Counted from the first letter of the stretch, positions 1 to 11,656 are shown. The stretch: 64,000 nucleotides of DNA from Auanema rhodensis (GCA_964057225.1 OZ059899.1:20034501-20098500); one strand, 5' to 3'. A program made the numbers and translations. Notes: generated by a model from the letters alone, not told the origin.

Positions 1-203
1 GATGGACATTGTTATTCAACGAAAAAATTGATTCTGCAGGGTGAAAATCGAGGATATAAGTGTGAACTTATATCAGTTGATATCTCGGTGCATTTTTAAG
101 CTAACGCAAATCTAATAACACAGATCGACGCAGCTTAAAAATCCGCATCGAATGCACTATACAACATTGAGAAACGCTTAATACAAAAATTAGTTATAAT
201 CGT
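1..203 (+). repeat. Partial Sat351 copy cut by the window edge
   Basis: Base 1 matches unit position 149, since the same gatggacatt recurs exactly 351 bp later at 352. This stretch is therefore the last 203 bp of a normal copy, and the array continues to the left of the window. It has no independent feature. Confidence 0.95.
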
Positions 204-395
204 TTGAAAAATGATGCATTAGTGTATGTTCAGTTTCCATGTACACTCAACATTGCTTCCAAAAACATTTTGACAAAAATTTTTCCGAAAAATTTCGAAA
301 TAATTTCGCAAAAAGTAGATGTTTTCAGATTCCTTTTTTCAAGGCAAAGACGATGGACATTGTTATTCAACGAAAAAATTGATTCTGCAGGGTGA
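204..395 (+). other. Recurrent 63-codon open frame, judged non-coding
   Basis: A 63-codon frame from TTG to TGA opens at unit position 1 of every full Sat351 copy. It contains no in-frame ATG; the frame is open back to a TGA at 168-170, also without ATG. Copies differ mainly by amino-acid-changing substitutions (Leu/Phe, Lys/Glu, Asp/Asn, Leu/Lys/Met), with few silent ones, which is not the pattern of a protein under constraint. I recognise no domain. The lack of frameshifts reflects the fixed 351-bp length, a multiple of three, maintained by homogenisation. I list it so that it is not mistaken for a 171-member gene family. Confidence 0.85.
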
Positions 396-576
396 AAATC
401 GAGGATATAAGTGTGAACTTATATCAGTTGATATCTCGGTGCATTTTTAAGCTAACGCAAATCTAATAACACAGATCGACGCAGCTTAAAAATCCGCATC
501 GAATGCACTATACTACATTGAAAAACGCTTAACACAAAAATTAGTTATGATCGTTTGAAAAAAGATGCATTAGTGT

Positions 577-604
577 ATGTTGAGTTTCCATGTACACTCA
601 ACAT
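577..604. repeat. Inverted repeat 1 of the unit (9-bp arms)
   Basis: ATGTTGAGT (577-585) is the exact reverse complement of ACTCAACAT (596-604), separated by a 10-nt spacer (586-595). The same pair sits at unit positions 23-31 and 42-50 in essentially every full copy. It is one of the least variable parts of the unit: the rare changes I noticed nearby are a G-to-C in the first copy (near 231) and a T-to-A at about 53100. The 221-bp deleted copy loses the right arm. It could extrude as a cruciform or be a protein-binding dyad; neither is shown by sequence alone. Confidence 0.85.
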
Positions 605-611
605 TGCTTCC

Positions 612-690
612 AAAAACATTTTGACAAAAATTTTTCCGAAAAATTTCGAAATAATTTCGCAAAAAGTAGATGTTTTCAGATTCCTTTTTT
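612..690. other. Phased A/T tracts, predicted bent DNA
   Basis: Runs of A and T are centred at about 614, 620, 630, 642, 653, 663, 674 and 687. From 620 to 674 the mean spacing is about 11 bp, close to one helical turn. Part of this is a degenerate short repeat of the form A(3-5)T(3-5) followed by CG, ending at CG dinucleotides 637-638, 647-648 and 658-659. A-tracts in helical phase are known to bend DNA, so each unit should contain one curved segment of about 75 bp. The family-defining changes ccg/cca/ccgg and tcg/tca lie in the junctions between these tracts. Confidence 0.6.
628..646. repeat. Odd palindrome AAATTTTTC-c-GAAAAATTT
   Basis: The 19 bp at 628-646 form a palindrome around a single central C at 637, with 9-bp arms. 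An overlapping perfect 10-bp palindrome, ATTTCGAAAT, lies at 643-652. Sub-families change the centre: in D copies it becomes TTTTCCGGAAAA, a perfect 12-bp even palindrome, while in B, F and G copies the CpG is lost (cca) and the central symmetry is broken. Confidence 0.6.
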
Positions 691-754
691 CAAGGCAAAG
701 ACGATGGACATTGTTATTCAACGAAAAAATTGATTCTGCAGGGTGAAAATCGAG

Positions 755-776
755 GATATAAGTGTGAACTTATATC
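755..776. repeat. Inverted repeat 2: 9-bp stem with GTGA loop
   Basis: GATATAAGT (755-763) and ACTTATATC (768-776) are exact reverse complements around the 4-nt loop GTGA (764-767). If transcribed from this strand the loop would be GUGA, a GNRA-type tetraloop. Families E and H have gaatttatatc, turning one G-C pair into a G-T (G-U in RNA) wobble. Copies at 56791 and 60301 have A to T in the left arm, which breaks one pair. The right arm overlaps the dyad at 772-785. Confidence 0.75.
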
Positions 777-785
777 AGTTGATAT
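772..785. repeat. Overlapping dyad ATATCA-gt-TGATAT
   Basis: Two 6-bp arms, ATATCA (772-777) and TGATAT (780-785), are inverted around GT. They share bases with the right arm of the GTGA hairpin, so the two pairings are mutually exclusive. A GATATC palindrome lies at 781-786. The block is nearly invariant between copies; one copy has gatatt instead of gatatc at about 50847. Confidence 0.6.
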
Positions 786-793
786 CTCGGTGC

Positions 794-844
794 ATTTTTA
801 AGCTAACGCAAATCTAATAACACAGATCGACGCAGCTTAAAAAT
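794..844. repeat. Inverted repeat 3: 11-bp arms with nested small stem
   Basis: ATTTTTAAGCT (794-804) is the exact reverse complement of AGCTTAAAAAT (834-844), with 29 nt between them. The spacer holds a second stem: ATCT/AGAT here, and ATCTG/CAGAT (5 bp, 6-nt loop) in the commoner copies that read ctgataac. The variant cagctcgac breaks the inner stem. Changes in the outer arms are rare; examples are cttataaatt at about 51603, cttagaaatc at 55113 and 57921, and gcattttaaagc at 50160. Confidence 0.75.
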
Positions 845-3011
845 CCGCATCGAATGCACTATACAACATTGAGAAACGCTTAATACAAAAATTAGTTATA
901 ATCGTTTGAAAAATGATGCATTAGTGTATGTTGAGTTTCCATGTACACTCAACATTGCTTCCAAAAACATTTTGACAAAAATTTTTCCGAAAAATTTCGA
1001 AATAATTTCGCAAAAAGTAGATGTTTTCAGATTCCTTTTTTCAAGGCAAAGACGATGGACATTGTTATTCAACGAAAAAATTGATTCTGCAGGGTGAAAA
1101 TCGAGGATATAAGTGTGAACTTATATCAGTTGATATCTCGGTGCATTTTTAAGCTAGCGCAAATCTGATAACACAGATCGACGCAGCTTAAAAATCCGCA
1201 TCGAATGCACTATACTACATTGAAAAACGCTTGATACAAAAATTAGTTATGATCGTTTGAAAAAAGATGCATTAGTGTATGTTGAGTTTCCATGTACACT
1301 CAACATTGCTTCCAAAAACATTTTGACAAAAATTTTTCCAAAAAATTTCAAAATAATTTCGCAAAAAGTAAATGTTTTTAGATTCCTTTCTCCAAGGCAA
1401 AGACGATGGACAAAGTTATTCAACGAAAAAATTAATTCTGCAGGGTGAAAATCGAGGATATAAGTGTGAACTTATATCAGTTGATATCTCGGTGCATTTT
1501 TAAGCTAGCGCAAATCTGATAACACAGATCGACGCAGCTTAAAAATCCGCATCGAATGCACTATACAACATTGAGAAACGCTTAACACAAAAATTAGTTA
1601 TGATCGTTTGAAAAATGATGCATTAGTGTATGTTGAGTTTCCATGTACACTCAACATTGCTTCCAAAAACATTTTTACAAAAATTTTTCCGAAAAGTTTC
1701 GAAATAATTTCGCAAAAAGTAGATGTTTTTAGATTCCTTTTTTCAAGGCAAAGACGATGGACATTGTTATTCAACGAAAAAATTGATTCTGCAGGGTGAA
1801 AATCGAGGATATAAGTGTGAACTTATATCAGTTGATATCTCGGTGCATTTTTAAGCTAGCGCAAATCTGATAACACAGATCGACGCAGCTTAAAAATCCG
1901 CATCGAATGCACTATACTACATTGAAAAACGCTTAATACAAAAATTAGTTATGATCGTTTGAAAAAAGATGCATTAGTGTATGTTGAGTTTCCATGTACA
2001 CTCAACATTGCTTCCAAAAACATTTTGACAAAAATTTTTCCAAAAAATTTCAAAATAATTTCGCAAAAAGTAAATGTTTTTAGATTCCTTTCTCCAAGGC
2101 AAAGACGATGGACAAAGTTATTCAACGAAAAAATTAATTCTGCAGGGTGAAAATCGAGGATATAAGTGTGAACTTATATCAGTTGATATCTCGGTGCATT
2201 TTTAAGCTAGCGCAAATCTGATAACACAGATCGACGCAGCTTAAAAATCCGCATCGAATGCACTATACAACATTGAGAAACGCTTAACACAAAAATTAGT
2301 TATGATCGTTTGAAAAATGATGCATTAGTGTATGTTGAGTTTCCATGTACACTCAACATTGCTTCCAAAAACATTTTTACAAAAATTTTTCCGAAAAGTT
2401 TCGAAATAATTTCGCAAAAAGTAGATGTTTTTAGATTCCTTTTTTCAAGGCAAAGACGATGGACATTGTTATTCAACGAAAAAATTGATTCTGCAGGGTG
2501 AAAATCGAGGATATAAGTGTGAACTTATATCAGTTGATATCTCGGTGCATTTTTAAGCTAGCGCAAATCTGATAACACAGATCGACGCAGCTTAAAAATC
2601 CGCATCGAATGCACTATACAACATTGAGAAACGCTTAACACATAAATTAGTTATGATTGTTTGAAAAATGATGCATTAGTGTATGTTGAGTTTCCATGTA
2701 CACTCAACATTGCTTCCAAAAACATTTTTACAAAAATTTTTCCGAAAAATTTCGAAATAATTTCGCAAAAAGTAGATGTTTTTAGATTCCTTTTTTCAAG
2801 GCAAAGACGATGGACATTGTTATTCAACGAAAAAATTGATTCTGCAGGGTGAAAATCGAGGATATAAGTGTGAACTTATATCAGTTGATATCTCGGTGCA
2901 TTTTTAAGCTAGCGCAAATCTAATAACACAGATCGACGCAGCTTAAAAATCCGCATCGAATGCACTATACAACATTGAGAAACGCTTGATACAAAAATTA
3001 GTTATGATCGT

Positions 3012-3232
3012 TTGAAAAATGATGCATTAGTGTATGTTGAGTTTATTGCATTAGTGTTGATTCTGCAGGGTGAAAATCGAGGATATAAGTGTGAACTTAT
3101 ATCAGTTGATATCTCGGTGCATTTTTAAGCTAGCGCAAATCTGATAACACAGATCGACGCAGCTTAAAAATCCGCATCGAATGCACTATACAACATTGAG
3201 AAACGCTTAACACAAAAATTAGTTATGATTGT
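3012..3232 (+). repeat. Internally deleted Sat351 copy, 221 bp
   Basis: The copy is normal up to gagttt (ending 3044) and again from ttgattctgc (3057). The 142 bp that normally lie between are missing and are replaced by 12 nt (3045-3056). Net length is 351 - 142 + 12 = 221. It is the only length-altered unit between 1 and 60094, and it shifts the phase of all later copies relative to the first nine. Confidence 0.95.
3045..3056 (+). other. 12-nt templated filler at the deletion junction
   Basis: The filler is attgcattagtg. Its last ten bases (3047-3056) copy tgcattagtg from 3023-3032 just upstream, and the match extends one more base into the retained right flank. Short templated insertions at deletion junctions are typical of polymerase-theta-type end joining. 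The mechanism is inferred from the scar only. Confidence 0.8.
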
Positions 3233-4285
3233 TTGAAAAATGATGCATTAGTGTATGTTGAGTTTCCATGTACACTCAACATTGCTTCCAAAAACATTTT
3301 GACAAAAATTTTTCCAAAAAATTTCAAAATAATTTCGCAAAAAGTAAATGTTTTTAGATTCCTTTCTCCAAGGCAAAGACGATGGACAAAGTTATTCAAC
3401 GAAAAAATTAATTCTGCAGGGTGAAAATCGAGGATATAAGTGTGAACTTATATCAGTTGATATCTCGGTGCATTTTTAAGCTAGCGCAAATCTGATAACA
3501 CAGATCGACGCAGCTTAAAAATCCGCATCGAATGCACTATACAACATTGAGAAACGCTTAACACAAAAATTAGTTATGATCGTTTGAAAAATGATGCATT
3601 AGTGTATGTTGAGTTTCCATGTACACTCAACATTGCTTCCAAAAACATTTTGACAAAAATTTTTCCGAAAAATTTCGAAATAATTTCGCAAAAAGTAGAT
3701 GTTTTCAGATTCCTTTTTTCAAGGCAAAGACGATGGACATTGTTATTCAACGAAAAAATTGATTCTGCAGGGTGAAAATCGAGGATATAAGTGTGAACTT
3801 ATATCAGTTGATATCTCGGTGCATTTTTAAGCTAACGCAAATCTAATAACACAGATCGACGCAGCTTAAAAATCCGCATCGAATGCACTATACAACATTG
3901 AGAAACGCTTAATACAAAAATTAGTTATAATCGTTTGAAAAATGATGCATTAGTGTATGTTGAGTTTCCATGTACACTCAACATTGCTTCCAAAAACATT
4001 TTGACAAAAATTTTTCCGAAAAATTTCGAAATAATTTCGCAAAAAGTAGATGTTTTCAGATTCCTTTTTTCAAGGCAAAGACGATGGACATTGTTATTCA
4101 ACGAAAAAATTGATTCTGCAGGGTGAAAATCGAGGATATAAGTGTGAACTTATATCAGTTGATATCTCGGTGCATTTTTAAGCTAACGCAAATCTAATAA
4201 CACAGATCGACGCAGCTTAAAAATCCGCATCGAATGCACTATACAACATTGAGAAACGCTTAATACAAAAATTAGTTATAATCGT

Positions 4286-4492
4286 TTGAAAAATGATGCA
4301 TTAGTGTATGTTGAGTTTCCATGTACACTCAACATTGCTTCCAAAAACATTTTGACAAAAATTTTTCCGAAAAATTTCGAAATAATTTCGCAAAAAGTAG
4401 ATGTTTTCAGATTCCTTTTTTCAAGGCAAAGACGATGGACATTGTTATTCAACGAAAAAATTGATTCTGCAGGGTGGAAATCGAGGATATAA
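4286..4492 (+). other. Stop-loss variant of the recurrent open frame
   Basis: In this copy TGA becomes TGG by one A-to-G change at 4477. The open frame then runs five codons further to TAA at 4490-4492. It is the only copy with this change, has no ATG start and is best read as a neutral mutation in satellite DNA. Confidence 0.85.
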
Positions 4493-7093
4493 GTGTGAAC
4501 TTATATCAGTTGATATCTCGGTGCATTTTTAAGCTAGCGCAAATCTGATAACACAGATCGACGCAGCTTAAAAATCCGCATCGAATGCACTATACTACAT
4601 TGAGAAACGCTTGATACAAAAATTAGTTATGATCGTTTGAAAAAAGATGCATTAGTGTATGTTGAGTTTCCATGTACACTCAACATTGCTTCCAAAAACA
4701 TTTTGACAAAAATTTTTCCAAAAAATTTCAAAATAATTTCGCAAAAAGTAAATGTTTTTAGATTCCTTTCTCCAAGGCAAAGACGATGGACAAAGTTATT
4801 CAACGAAAAAATTGATTCTGCAGGGTGAAAATCGAGGATATAAGTGTGAACTTATATCAGTTGATATCTCGGTGCATTTTTAAGCTAGCGCAAATCTGAT
4901 AACACAGATCGACGCAGCTTAAAAATCCGCATCGAATGCACTATACAACATTGAGAAACGCTTAACACAAAAATTAGTTATGATCGTTTGAAAAATGATG
5001 CATTAGTGTATGTTGAGTTTCCATGTACACTCAACATTGCTTCCAAAAACATTTTTACAAAAATTTTTCCGAAAAATTTCGAAATAATTTCGCAAAAAGT
5101 AGATGTTTTTAGATTCCTTTTTTCAAGGCAAAGACGATGGACATTGTTATTCAACGAAAAAATTGATTCTGCAGGGTGAAAATCGAGGATATAAGTGTGA
5201 ACTTATATCAGTTGATATCTCGGTGCATTTTTAAGCTAGCGCAAATCTGATAACACAGATCGACGCAGCTTAAAAATCCGCATCGAATGCACTATACAAC
5301 ATTGAAAAACGCTTAACACAAAAATTAGTTATGATTGTTTGAAAAATGATGCATTAGTGTATGTTGAGTTTCCATGTACACTCAACATTGCTTCCAAAAA
5401 CATTTTTACAAAAATTTTTCCGGAAAATTTCGAAATAATTTCGCAAAAAGTAGATGTTTTCAGATTCCTTTTTTCAAGGCAAAGACGATGGACATTGTTA
5501 TTCAACAAAAAAATTGATTCTGCAGGGTGAAAATCGAGGATATAAGTGTGAACTTATATCAGTTGATATCTCGGTGCATTTTTAAGCTAGCGCAAATCTG
5601 ATAACACAGATCGACGCAGCTTAAAAATCCGCATCGAATGCACTATACTACATTGAGAAACGCTTGATACAAAAATTAGTTATGATCGTTTGAAAAAAGA
5701 TGCATTAGTGTATGTTGAGTTTCCATGTACACTCAACATTGCTTCCAAAAACATTTTGACAAAAATTTTTCCAAAAAATTTCAAAATAATTTCGCAAAAA
5801 GTAAATGTTTTTAGATTCCTTTCTCCAAGGCAAAGACGATGGACAAAGTTATTCAACGAAAAAATTAATTCTGCAGGGTGAAAATCGAGGATATAAGTGT
5901 GAACTTATATCAGTTGATATCTCGGTGCATTTTTAAGCTAGCGCAAATCTGATAACACAGATCGACGCAGCTTAAAAATCCGCATCGAATGCACTATACA
6001 ACATTGAGAAACGCTTAACACAAAAATTAGTTATGATCGTTTGAAAAATGATGCATTAGTGTATGTTGAGTTTCCATGTACACTCAACATTGCTTCCAAA
6101 AACATTTTTACAAAAATTTTTCCGAAAAATTTCGAAATAATTTCGCAAAAAGTAGATGTTTTTAGATTCCTTTTTTCAAGGCAAAGACGATGGACATTGT
6201 TATTCAACGAAAAAATTGATTCTGCAGGGTGAAAATCGAGGATATAAGTGTGAACTTATATCAGTTGATATCTCGGTGCATTTTTAAGCTAGCGCAAATC
6301 TGATAACACAGATCGACGCAGCTTAAAAATCCGCATCGAATGCACTATACTACATTGAGAAACGCTTAATACAAAAATTAGTTATAATCGTTTGAAAAAT
6401 GATGCATTAGTGTATGTTGAGTTTCCATGTACACTCAACATTGCTTCCAAAAACATTTTGACAAAAATTTTTCCAAAAAATTTCAAAATAATTTCGCAAA
6501 AAGTAAATGTTTTTAGATTCCTTTCTCCAAGGCAAAGACGATGGACAAAGTTATTCAACGAAAAAATTAATTCTGCAGGGTGAAAATCGAGGATATAAGT
6601 GTGAACTTATATCAGTTGATATCTCGGTGCATTTTTAAGCTAGCGCAAATCTGATAACACAGATCGACGCAGCTTAAAAATCCGCATCGAATGCACTATA
6701 CTACATTGAGAAACGCTTGATACAAAAATTAGTTATGATCGTTTGAAAAAAGATGCATTAGTGTATGTTGAGTTTCCATGTACACTCAACATTGCTTCCA
6801 AAAACATTTTGACAAAAATTTTTCCAAAAAATTTCAAAATAATTTCGCAAAAAGTAAATGTTTTTAGATTCCTTTCTCCAAGGCAAAGACGATGGACAAA
6901 GTTATTCAACGAAAAAATTAATTCTGCAGGGTGAAAATCGAGGATATAAGTGTGAACTTATATCAGTTGATATCTCGGTGCATTTTTAAGCTAGCGCAAA
7001 TCTGATAACACAGATCGACGCAGCTTAAAAATCCGCATCGAATGCACTATACTACATTGAGAAACGCTTGCTACAAAAATTAGTTATGATCGT

Positions 7094-10000
7094 TTGAAAA
7101 AAGATGCATTAGTGTATGTTGAGTTTCCATGTACACTCAACATTGCTTCCAAAAACATTTTGACAAAAATTTTTCCAAAAAATTTCAAAATAATTTCGCA
7201 AAAAGTAGATGTTTTTAGATTCCTTTTTTCAAGGCAAAGACGATGGACATTGTTATTCAACGAAAAAATTGATTCTGCAGGGTGAAAATCGAGGATATAA
7301 GTGTGAACTTATATCAGTTGATATCTCGGTGCATTTTTAAGCTAGCGCAAATCTGATAACACAGATCGACGCAGCTTAAAAATCCGCATCGAATGCACTA
7401 TACAACATTGAGAAACGCTTAACACAAAAATTAGTTATGATTGTTTGAAAAATGATGCATTAGTGTATGTTGAGTTTCCATGTACACTCAACATTGCTTC
7501 CAAAAACATTTTTACAAAAATTTTTCCGGAAAATTTCGAAATAATTTCGCAAAAAGTAGATGTTTTCAGATTCCTTTTTTCAAGGCAAAGACGATGGACA
7601 TTGTTATTCAACGAAAAAATTGATTCTGCAGGGTGAAAATCGAGGATATAAGTGTGAACTTATATCAGTTGATATCTCGGTGCATTTTTAAGCTAGCGCA
7701 AATCTGATAACACAGCTCGACGCAGCTTAAAAATCCGCATCGAATGCACTATACTACATTGAAAAACGCTTAATACAAAAATTAGTTATGATCGTTTGAA
7801 AAATGATGCATTAGTGTATGTTGAGTTTCCATGTACACTCAACATTGCTTCCAAAAACATTTTTACAAAAATTTTTCCGAAAAATTTCAAAATAATTTCG
7901 CAAAAAGTAGATGTTTTTAGATTCCTTTTTTTAAGGCAAAAACGATGGACAATGTTATTCAACGAAAAAATTAATTCTGCAGGGTGAAAATCGAGGATAT
8001 AAGTGTGAATTTATATCAGTTGATATCTCGGTGCATTTTTAAGCTAGCGCAAATCTGATAACACAGCTCGACGCAGCTTAAAAATCCGCATCGAATGCAC
8101 TATACTACATTGAAAAACGCTTAATACAAAAATTAGTTATGATCGTTTGAAAAATGATGCATTAGTGTATGTTGAGTTTCCATGTACACTCAACATTGCT
8201 TCCAAAAACATTTTTACAAAAATTTTTCCGAAAAATTTCAAAATAATTTCGCAAAAAGTAGATGTTTTTAGATTCCTTTTTTTAAGGCAAAAACGATGGA
8301 CAATGTTATTCAACGAAAAAATTAATTCTGCAGGGTGAAAATCGAGGATATAAGTGTGAATTTATATCAGTTGATATCTCGGTGCATTTTTAAGCTAGCG
8401 CAAATCTGATAACACAGATCGACGCAGCTTAAAACTCCGCATCGAATGCACTATACTACATTGAGAAACGCTTGATACAAAAATTAGTTATGATCGTTTG
8501 AAAAAAGATGCATTAGTGTATGTTGAGTTTCCATGTACACTCAACATTGCTTCCAAAAACATTTTGACAAAAATTTTTCCAAAAAATTTCAAAATAATTT
8601 CGCAAAAAGTAGATGTTTTTAGATTCCTTTTTTCAAGGCAAAGACGATGGACATTGTTATTCAACGAAAAAATTGATTCTGCAGGGTGAAAATCGAGGAT
8701 ATAAGTGTGAACTTATATCAGTTGATATCTCGGTGCATTTTTAAGCTAGCGCAAATCTGATAACACAGATCGACGCAGCTTAAAAATCCGCATCGAATGC
8801 ACTATACAACATTGAGAAACGCTTAACACAAAAATTAGTTATGATTGTTTGAAAAATGATGCATTAGTGTATGTTGAGTTTCCATGTACACTCAACATTG
8901 CTTCCAAAAACATTTTTACAAAAATTTTTCCGGAAAATTTCGAAATAATTTCGCAAAAAGTAGATGTTTTCAGATTCCTTTTTTCAAGGCAAAGACGATG
9001 GACATTGTTATTCAACGAAAAAATTGATTCTGCAGGGTGAAAATCGAGGATATAAGTGTGAACTTATATCAGTTGATATCTCGGTGCATTTTTAAGCTAG
9101 CGCAAATCTGATAACACAGATCGACGCAGCTTAAAAATCCGCATCGAATGCACTATACTTCATTGAGAAACGCTTGATACAAAAATTAGTTATGATCGTT
9201 TGAAAAAAGATGCATTAGTGTATGTTGAGTTTCCATGTACACTCAACATTGCTTCCAAAAACATTTTGACAAAAATTTTTCCAAAAAATTTCAAAATAAT
9301 TTCGCAAAAAGTAAATGTTTTAAGATTCCTTTCTCCAAGGCAAAGACGATGGACAAAGTTATTCAACGAAAAAATTAATTCTGCAGGGTGAAAATCGAGG
9401 ATATAAGTGTGAACTTATATCAGTTGATATCTCGGTGCATTTTTAAGCTAGCGCAAATCTGATAACACAGATCGACGCAGCTTAAAAATCCGCATCGAAT
9501 GCACTATACAACATTGAGAAACGCTTAACACAAAAATTAGTTATGATCGTTTGAAAAATGATGCATTAGTGTATGTTGAGTTTCCATGTACACTCAACAT
9601 TGCTTCCAAAAACATTTTTACAAAAATTTTTCCGAAAAATTTCGAAATAATTTCGCAAAAAGTAGATGTTTTTAGATTCCTTTTTTCAAGGCAAAGACGA
9701 TGGACATTGTTATTCAACGAAAAAATTGATTCTGCAGGGTGAAAATCGAGGATATAAGTGTGAACTTATATCAGTTGATATCTCGGTGCATTTTTAAGCT
9801 AGCGCAAATCTGATAACACAGATCGACGCAGCTTAAAAATCCGCATCGAATGCACTATACAACATTGAGAAACGCTTAACACAAAAATTAGTTATGATTG
9901 TTTGAAAAATGATGCATTAGTGTATGTTGAGTTTCCATGTACACTCAACATTGCTTCCAAAAACATTTTTACAAAAATTTTTCCGAAAAATTTCAAAATA

Positions 10001-11656
10001 ATTTCGCAAAAAGTAGATGTTTTTAGATTCCTTTTTTTAAGGCAAAGACGATGGACAATGTTATTCAACGAAAAAATTAATTCTGCAGGGTGAAAATCGA
10101 GGATATAAGTGTGAATTTATATCAGTTGATATCTCGGTGCATTTTTAAGCTAGCGCAAATCTGATAACACAGATCGACGCAGCTTAAAAATCCGCATCGA
10201 ATGCACTATACTACATTGAGAAACGCTTGATAAAAAAATTAGTTATGATCGTTTGAAAAAAGATGCATTAGTGTATGTTGAGTTTCCATGTACACTCAAC
10301 ATTGCTTCCAAAAACATTTTGACAAAAATTTTTCCAAAAAATTTCAAAATAATTTCGCAAAAAGTAAATGTTTTTAGATTCCTTTCTCCAAGGCAAAGAC
10401 GATGGACAAAGTTATTCAACGAAAAAATTAATTCTGCAGGGTGAAAATCGAGGATATAAGTGTGAACTTATATCAGTTGATATCTCGGTGCATTTTTAAG
10501 CTAGCGCAAATCTGATAACACAGATCGACGCAGCTTAAAAATCCGCATCGAATGCACTATACAACATTGAGAAACGCTTAACACAAAAATTAGTTATGAT
10601 CGTTTGAAAAATGATGCATTAGTGTATGTTGAGTTTCCATGTACACTCAACATTGCTTCCAAAAACATTTTTACAAAAATTTTTCCGAAAAATTTCGAAA
10701 TAATTTCGCAAAAAGTAGATGTTTTTAGATTCCTTTTTTCAAGGCAAAGACGATGGACATTGTTATTCAACGAAAAAATTGATTCTGCAGGGTGAAAATC
10801 GAGGATATAAGTGTGAACTTATATCAGTTGATATCTCGGTGCATTTTTAAGCTAGCGCAAATCTGATAACACAGATCGACGCAGCTTAAAAATCCGCATC
10901 GAATGCACTATACTACATTGAGAAACGCTTGATACAAAAATTAGTTATGATCGTTTGAAAAAAGATGCATTAGTGTATGTTGAGTTTCCATGTACACTCA
11001 ACATTGCTTCCAAAAACATTTTGACAAAAATTTTTCCAAAAAATTTCAAAATAATTTCGCAAAAAGTAAATGTTTTTAGATTCCTTACTCCAAGGCAAAG
11101 ACGATGGACAAAGTTATTCAACGAAAAAATTAATTCTGCAGGGTGAAAATCGAGGATATAAGTGTGAACTTATATCAGTTGATATCTCGGTGCATTTTTA
11201 AGCTAGCGCAAATCTGATAACACAGATCGACGCAGCTTAAAAATCCGCATCGAATGCACTATACTACATTGAGAAACGCTTGATACAAAAATTAGTTATG
11301 ATCGTTTGAAAAAAGATGCATTAGTGTATGTTGAGTTTCCATGTACACTCAACATTGCTTCCAAAAACATTTTGACAAAAATTTTTCCAAAAAATTTCAA
11401 AATAATTTCGCAAAAAGTAAATGTTTTTAGATTCCTTTCTCCAAGGCAAAGACGATGGACAAAGTTATTCAACGAAAAAATTAATTCTGCAGGGTGAAAA
11501 TCGAGGATATAAGTGTGAACTTATATCAGTTGATATCTCGGTGCATTTTTAAGCTAGCGCAAATCTGATAACACAGATCGACGCAGCTTAAAAATCCGCA
11601 TCGAATGCACTATACTACATTGAGAAACGCTTGATACAAAAATTAGTTATGATCGT
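7094..11656 (+). repeat. 13-copy block, first instance
   Basis: Families run F-D-E-E-F-D-G-C-H-B-C-B-B. The same order, apart from the first copy, recurs at 21134-25696, exactly 40 units (14040 bp) downstream. Matching linker markers support common descent: aaaactcc before 8498 and 22538, tacttcattg before 9200 and 23240, and ttgataaaa before 10253 and 24293. A shorter part (9200-13060, G through D) also recurs from 29207, 57 units away. Confidence 0.8.

Larger units (their letters stand above)
555..905 (+). repeat. Reference Sat351 unit (family A')
   Basis: This copy is used as the coordinate reference for structure inside the unit. In order it holds an inverted repeat (577-604), a run of phased A/T tracts (612-690), a region rich in diagnostic substitutions (about 640-735), a conserved stretch with a PstI-type CTGCAG (736-741), a hairpin with loop GTGA (755-776), an overlapping dyad (772-785), a long inverted repeat with a nested small one (794-844), and a variable tail (about 860-905). 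There are 14 CpG and 114 G+C in 351 bp by hand count. The best-conserved parts by eye, unit positions about 10-67 and 182-250, cover the first dyad, the GTGA hairpin and the overlapping dyad. Confidence 0.9.
204..4636 (+). repeat. Sat351 domain I: mixed A/B/C copies
   Basis: Copies run A, A', A, B, C, B, C, C, then the deleted copy, then B, A, A, A. Units 1608 and 2310 share a private change (gaaaagtttcg instead of gaaaaatttcg), and the B-C pairs at 1257-1958 and 1959-2660 form a two-copy (702-bp) repeat. Linkers with ctaacgc plus ctaataac accompany several A copies; ctagcgc plus ctgataac accompany B and C copies. Confidence 0.75.

Noticed and set aside
555-905. CENP-B box
   Set aside because: On the minus strand near 714-730 there is TTTCGTTGA, which matches the first half of the box, but the essential CGGG half is missing.
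555-905. Hammerhead ribozyme, as found in some satellites
   Set aside because: The closest core-like string is ctgataac, not CTGANGA, and no properly placed GAAA and stem pairing were seen on either strand in either satellite.
555-905. Sat351 as an old dimer of a 175-bp unit
   Set aside because: The two halves show no colinear similarity by eye; the resemblance between gatgcattagtg and gaatgcactata is short and not at half-unit spacing.
555-905. tRNA- or 5S-derived repeat
   Set aside because: No convincing A and B box pair or cloverleaf; the string gcatcgaatgcac does not fit the B-box consensus.
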